From NCBI GenBank assembly GCA_040387055.1, contig JAZKEM010000098.1, positions 1 through 35,808 of the forward strand: a stretch of DNA of 35,808 bases, read 5' to 3'. The translations under genes and the position numbers were made by a program. Numbering within the stretch: the first letter of the stretch is position 1; each line of letters starts with the position of its first letter. Positions 33,480 through 35,808 of this stretch are shown here, one piece after another. Under the pieces are notes generated by a model. That model ran no database searches. It saw only the letters and a list, made by a program, of their open reading frames with translations, and was not told where the DNA came from. The DNA comes from Stenotrophobium sp040387055 (lineage in GTDB: Bacteria > Pseudomonadota > Gammaproteobacteria > Nevskiales > Nevskiaceae).

Positions 33480-33959
33480 TCAGCGCACCGCGTATACATC
33501 GTAAGAAGCAACCGATTTTTCGAGATCTACCTCGCCTACGCCAACGCACATCAAACGCTGCAGCCAAAGATAATCTGGATGCGCTGTGCGGAACTGAGGC
33601 GAGGTTCGCAGCGTCAAGCGCTGGGGCAAATCACCACGAAGAAACTTTTCATAACCATCAACACCAAGATCGCCATAGCCGATATAGCTGAGATAGATCA
33701 GCGCACCATCATTGGTTTCTATCGTGGTGCGAACATCAAGAACGCCGATACCGTCATTACGCACCGTGAACCAATCACCACCCGCATGACGCAGATGACC
33801 TTTGATCTTCGGGCCATCGACATCACCACCTGTGATGTAGAACGTTGCGCGAATCCCTTCAGGAACCGGGCCAATCACTTCTGGTGGCGCCTGCAACGTT
33901 CCGGTATAAGAGAAAAGGTGATCCATCTGATATGGCTGGGCGCGGCGCGGCTCACTCAT
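33480..33959 (-). CDS. DUF3237-family protein (UPF0311)
   Basis: This 159-aa protein lacks a signal peptide and membrane helices. It shows the DUF3237 pattern: LFSYTGTLQAPPEVIGPVPEG near the N-terminus, IKGHLRHAGGDWFTVRNDGIGVLDVRTTIETNDGALIYLSYIGYGDL in the centre (read in part) and FRTAHPDYLWLQRLMCVGVGEVD near the end, all typical of this beta-barrel-like family. The function is not established; members occur with oxidoreductases and degradation genes. ATG 33959 has GGAGG 7 nt upstream; a TTG further upstream is less likely. It is between an SDR and the acetoacetyl-CoA synthetase on the same strand, so a role with a keto or hydroxy acid is possible. Confidence 0.85.
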   Translation of the reverse strand: MSEPRRAQPYQMDHLFSYTGTLQAPPEVIGPVPEGIRATFYITGGDVDGPKIKGHLRHAGGDWFTVRNDGIGVLDVRTTIETNDGALIYLSYIGYGDLGVDGYEKFLRGDLPQRLTLRTSPQFRTAHPDYLWLQRLMCVGVGEVDLEKSVASYDVYAVR

Positions 33960-34058
33960 GGCAACGCCTCCAGCAGGCAATAATGCTCACAACGCTCAGC
34001 GACAAGGCTGCACGAAAATTACTAGCCAACAGATCTAGGAATTTGGCCATGACGGCGC

Positions 34059-34874
34059 TTAGATGGCGGTGTAACCACCATCAATGGTGAACTCAGTGCC
34101 CGACATCCAGCGCGAGGCATCTGAGGCCAGATAAACCACTGCACCTGCAACATCCGATGGCTTACCAAAGCCAAGCAAGTGACCGGCACCTACAGCGGCT
34201 TCTGCAGTGGCCACATCAGGCGCCAAACCAAGATCGACAAAATGCTTCATGAAGTTGTCGCCCATCTCGGTGCGAACAATCGCTGGGTGTACGGAATTCA
34301 CGCGCACACCGGTGCCGAGCTGCGCGCATTCAACCGCAGCAGCCTTGCTCATTAAGCGCACAGCACCTTTGCTGGCGTGATAGGCGACATGACCAGTGGT
34401 GCCGATGAGGCCAGCCACCGAAGATAGATTAATGATACTGCCGCCCTTGCCCGCTGCGCCGCCAGGGCTCATCGCACGAATGGTGTACTTAAGGCCAAGG
34501 AAAACACCGTTAACGTTAACGTTCATCACACGACTGAAATCTTCATTCGTGCACTGCGTGATGAAAGCAGCGGTTTCAATGCCGGCGTTGTTCAACAGAA
34601 TGTCGTAACCACCAAACTGTTTGATCGCTTCAGCAACAGCAGCTTCCCACTGCGCTTCATTCGTGACGTCATGCTTGAAGAAAGCAGCACGACCACCTGC
34701 TTTGTTAATACCATCAACTGTGGCCTTGCCTGCAGCTTCGGCAACATCAGTGACGAGTACTGCAGCGCCCATCTGTGCAAGTGCGCGCGCAGACTCAGCG
34801 CCAATACCACCGCCACCGCCAGTCACCAGTGCAACCTTGCCATCAAGTCGCTGAGATTTTGCGTAATCGTGCAT
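34059..34874 (-). CDS. Short-chain dehydrogenase/reductase (hydroxysteroid dehydrogenase-like)
   Basis: This 271-aa classical SDR has TGGGGGIG (18-25), D43 in LVTDVAEAAG, NNAG (95-98), Ser152 in NLSSVAG and YHASK (Y165, K169), ending SGTEFTIDGGYTAI. It resembles 3-alpha/20-beta-hydroxysteroid dehydrogenase-type and cyclopentanol-dehydrogenase-type SDRs. I chose ATG 34874, with GGAGA about 6 nt upstream; the longer frame from 34955 adds 27 basic residues unlike the family. It is the first gene of the PHA-associated block and its promoter must lie in the dyad-rich 493-bp gap upstream. The substrate is unknown. Confidence 0.92.
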   Translation of the reverse strand: MHDYAKSQRLDGKVALVTGGGGGIGAESARALAQMGAAVLVTDVAEAAGKATVDGINKAGGRAAFFKHDVTNEAQWEAAVAEAIKQFGGYDILLNNAGIETAAFITQCTNEDFSRVMNVNVNGVFLGLKYTIRAMSPGGAAGKGGSIINLSSVAGLIGTTGHVAYHASKGAVRLMSKAAAVECAQLGTGVRVNSVHPAIVRTEMGDNFMKHFVDLGLAPDVATAEAAVGAGHLLGFGKPSDVAGAVVYLASDASRWMSGTEFTIDGGYTAI

Positions 34875-35290
34875 CGTTGTTCTCCTGATAATTTTTAATA
34901 TTGATTTAATCGTTATTTTTTCTGGCAATCCGTTGCTAGCTTTTTCTGCTGGCATTTCACTTTCATCTACGCGTCAGAATCGATTTTTCAAACGCGCACA
35001 AACCGCCCTGTGTACGTAGGAGGCTACGCCGTGAGCACCCTCTTACCGCTACCCGCAAGGGTAGTTTTAACGTAGGAGATTTGGGGTGAAACGTCGCTGC
35101 AGCGCAGCATTTTTTATGCTGCGTGCGCAGGCCAAAATTGACAATTTTTTTGACGTCAATTTAGCGCCAATTTCTGATGAGACTATTTCTCATGCAGGCA
35201 TGAATCAGCATCAATGCAAGCAGCACTGTTCATCGTGATTCTCCGATGAATGGAGAAGCCAATGAATTTTATGAGCCCATAAAAAGAATA
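34875..35290. promoter_or_regulatory. Dyad-rich intergenic region upstream of the SDR gene
   Basis: No credible gene is seen in this non-coding stretch; with the terminator cluster it makes a 493-bp gap. Symmetrical elements are: CTACCC-GCAA-GGGTAG followed by TTTT (35049-35068); CGCAGCAT-TTTTT-ATGCTGCG (about 35104-35124); and the inverted pair AAATTGAC (35135-35142) / GTCAATTT (35155-35162), within which TTGACGTCAA (35150-35159) is a perfect palindrome. These could be operator or attenuator elements controlling the leftward block. A TTGAC-type -35 lies inside the last dyad on both strands but no good -10 follows. Confidence 0.45.
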
Positions 35291-35312
35291 GGCGACCACC
35301 GTAGTGGTCGCC
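35279..35312 (-). terminator. Rho-independent terminator after the DUF1302-like gene
   Basis: A perfect 9-bp stem GGCGACCAC (35291-35299) / GTGGTCGCC (35304-35312) with a CGTA loop is followed on the minus strand by a T-rich run (35290-35279). It lies about 55 nt past the stop of the leftward outer-membrane protein gene. Confidence 0.75.
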
Positions 35313-35317
35313 TTAAT

Positions 35318-35367
35318 GACTCCATGTGCGGGGAGGAGTCGGGGGCCGTGTGCGGAAAGCTTTCCGC
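35318..35367. repeat. Two further dyads between the DUF1302 stop codon and its terminator
   Basis: GACTCC (35318-35323) pairs with GGAGTC (35335-35340). GCGGAAAGCTTTCCGC (35352-35367) is a perfect 16-bp palindrome touching the TAG stop codon at 35370-35368; as RNA it can form a 6-bp stem with an AGCT loop. Together with the terminator they make three tandem hairpins. Confidence 0.6.
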
Positions 35368-35808
35368 CTAGAACTGGTAACTCACACGAACGGTAGCTTC
35401 GTCTGCAAAGTCTGCAGTCGACAGCGCGTTGTTGTTGGGGTTTCCACCCAACTTACCGTTGATATAGGTGTAGAAGAAATCAACTGACAGATAACCGCGT
35501 GGCTTCCACACGATGCCTGGCTGTACCAAAATGCCGCCCTTAGGATCGTAAAGCGTGGCGAAGCCAATGCGATAGATGTCCTGTGGGAACGGCTGCTGGA
35601 ACGCGAGTGCAACATAGTTGGCGCTGTTAATGCCTTTGCCCGGACCGTTTTCGTCGCCACCGTAGCCCTTAAGCGAACGACCGAAGATGTCGTCCTTGGT
35701 GCGGTGCATGTATTGCAACACGACATACGTTGCAGGGAAGGACTGCGTGAAGCGGTGATACTTTTCCATCACCAGCGCGCTAACGATGTTGTCTTCTTTG
35801 AGATAGTT
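35368..35808 (-). CDS. DUF1302-like outer-membrane protein, partial (N-terminus beyond right edge)
   Basis: The last 146 residues of a larger minus-strand protein are present; the frame is open to the edge (NYLKEDNIVSALVMEKYH). It alternates aromatic and polar residues as in beta strands (YVVLQYMHRTKDDIFG, YLSVDFFYTYINGKLGGN) and ends ATVRVSYQF, a C-terminal Phe expected of proteins inserted by the BAM complex. The pattern of SFPATYVVLQYMHRTKDDIF and LYDPKGGILVQPGIVWKP resembles DUF1302 proteins, which in Gram-negatives usually pair with a DUF1329 gene and are linked to uptake or export of hydrophobic compounds. The neighbouring gene upstream is outside the window, so this pairing cannot be checked. 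A terminator cluster follows the stop. Confidence 0.75.
   Translation of the reverse strand, partial: NYLKEDNIVSALVMEKYHRFTQSFPATYVVLQYMHRTKDDIFGRSLKGYGGDENGPGKGINSANYVALAFQQPFPQDIYRIGFATLYDPKGGILVQPGIVWKPRGYLSVDFFYTYINGKLGGNPNNNALSTADFADEATVRVSYQF

Noticed and set aside
27061..34874. Naming the three SDRs as FabG, 3-hydroxybutyrate dehydrogenase or steroid dehydrogenase
   Set aside because: The SDR motifs are clear but substrate groups are not separable by reading; only the family is supported.
35049..35068. CTACCC-GCAA-GGGTAG plus TTTT read as a plus-strand terminator
   Set aside because: No plus-strand gene precedes it and the stem is only 6 bp; listed only as part of the dyad-rich region.
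35183..35233. A 16-codon minus-strand reading frame (starts at 35233) with GGAG ahead of its ATG
   Set aside because: Too short to support as a gene from one sequence; it could be a leader peptide for the SDR block but has no run of regulatory codons.

Overview
The window looks like chromosome from a Gram-negative, aerobic, moderate-GC gammaproteobacterium. The signs are an outer-membrane polysaccharide export system, a DUF1302-type outer-membrane protein, a class II-like PHA synthase with its matching depolymerase, and a SBF-like (YfeH-type) transporter. An affiliation near Nevskiales/Solimonadaceae or Pseudomonadales is only a guess from gene content. No rRNA, tRNA, insertion sequence, prophage or CRISPR array was seen.

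Region 1 (1-22774) is a Wzx/Wzy-type exopolysaccharide or capsule locus built as two divergent arms around a 196-bp hinge (18814-19009). The long leftward arm encodes, in transcription order: a TylF-type methyltransferase, the Wzx flippase, a class I methyltransferase, an FkbM methyltransferase, two GT8 and two GT2 glycosyltransferases, a TagD-like cytidylyltransferase coupled to a CDP-alcohol phosphotransferase, a GT4, a Wzy-like polymerase, a second GT4, a WcaJ-type priming transferase, an outer-membrane beta-barrel, a short Wza-like export protein, a Wzc-type copolymerase/tyrosine kinase and a truncated TPR-like protein. The rightward arm holds a sugar methyltransferase and a GT8-GT2-GT8 set. 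Most junctions are 4-nt start/stop overlaps, so the genes are probably translationally coupled. Together they can prime a lipid carrier, build and decorate a repeat unit with sugars, methyl groups and perhaps a phospho-alcohol, flip it, polymerise it and export it.

Region 2 (22778-24619) is ordinary chromosome on the minus strand: a SBF-like sodium/bile-acid symporter relative and a Bax-inhibitor-1/YccA membrane protein with a clear terminator.

Region 3 (24740-34874, all minus strand) is a polyhydroxyalkanoate and 3-oxoacid gene block. In transcription order: SDR, DUF3237 protein, acetoacetyl-CoA synthetase, SDR, PHA synthase (phaC), PHA depolymerase (phaZ), SDR, saccharopine-dehydrogenase-like oxidoreductase, and a zinc-independent medium-chain reductase. 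A plausible theme is polymer synthesis, depolymerisation, oxidation of 3-hydroxyacids and reactivation of acetoacetate to its CoA ester. The PHA synthase carries an unusual nucleophile motif.

Region 4 (34875-35808) is a 493-bp non-coding stretch rich in dyad symmetry, followed by the C-terminal part of a DUF1302-like outer-membrane protein that runs off the right edge.

The best candidates for something new are the cytidylyltransferase/CDP-alcohol transferase pair inside the polysaccharide locus, the divergent GT8-rich arms with shared hinge repeats, the short Wza paired with a separate barrel, and the variant PhaC active site next to uncharacterised oxidoreductases. None is proven to be a new system from sequence alone.
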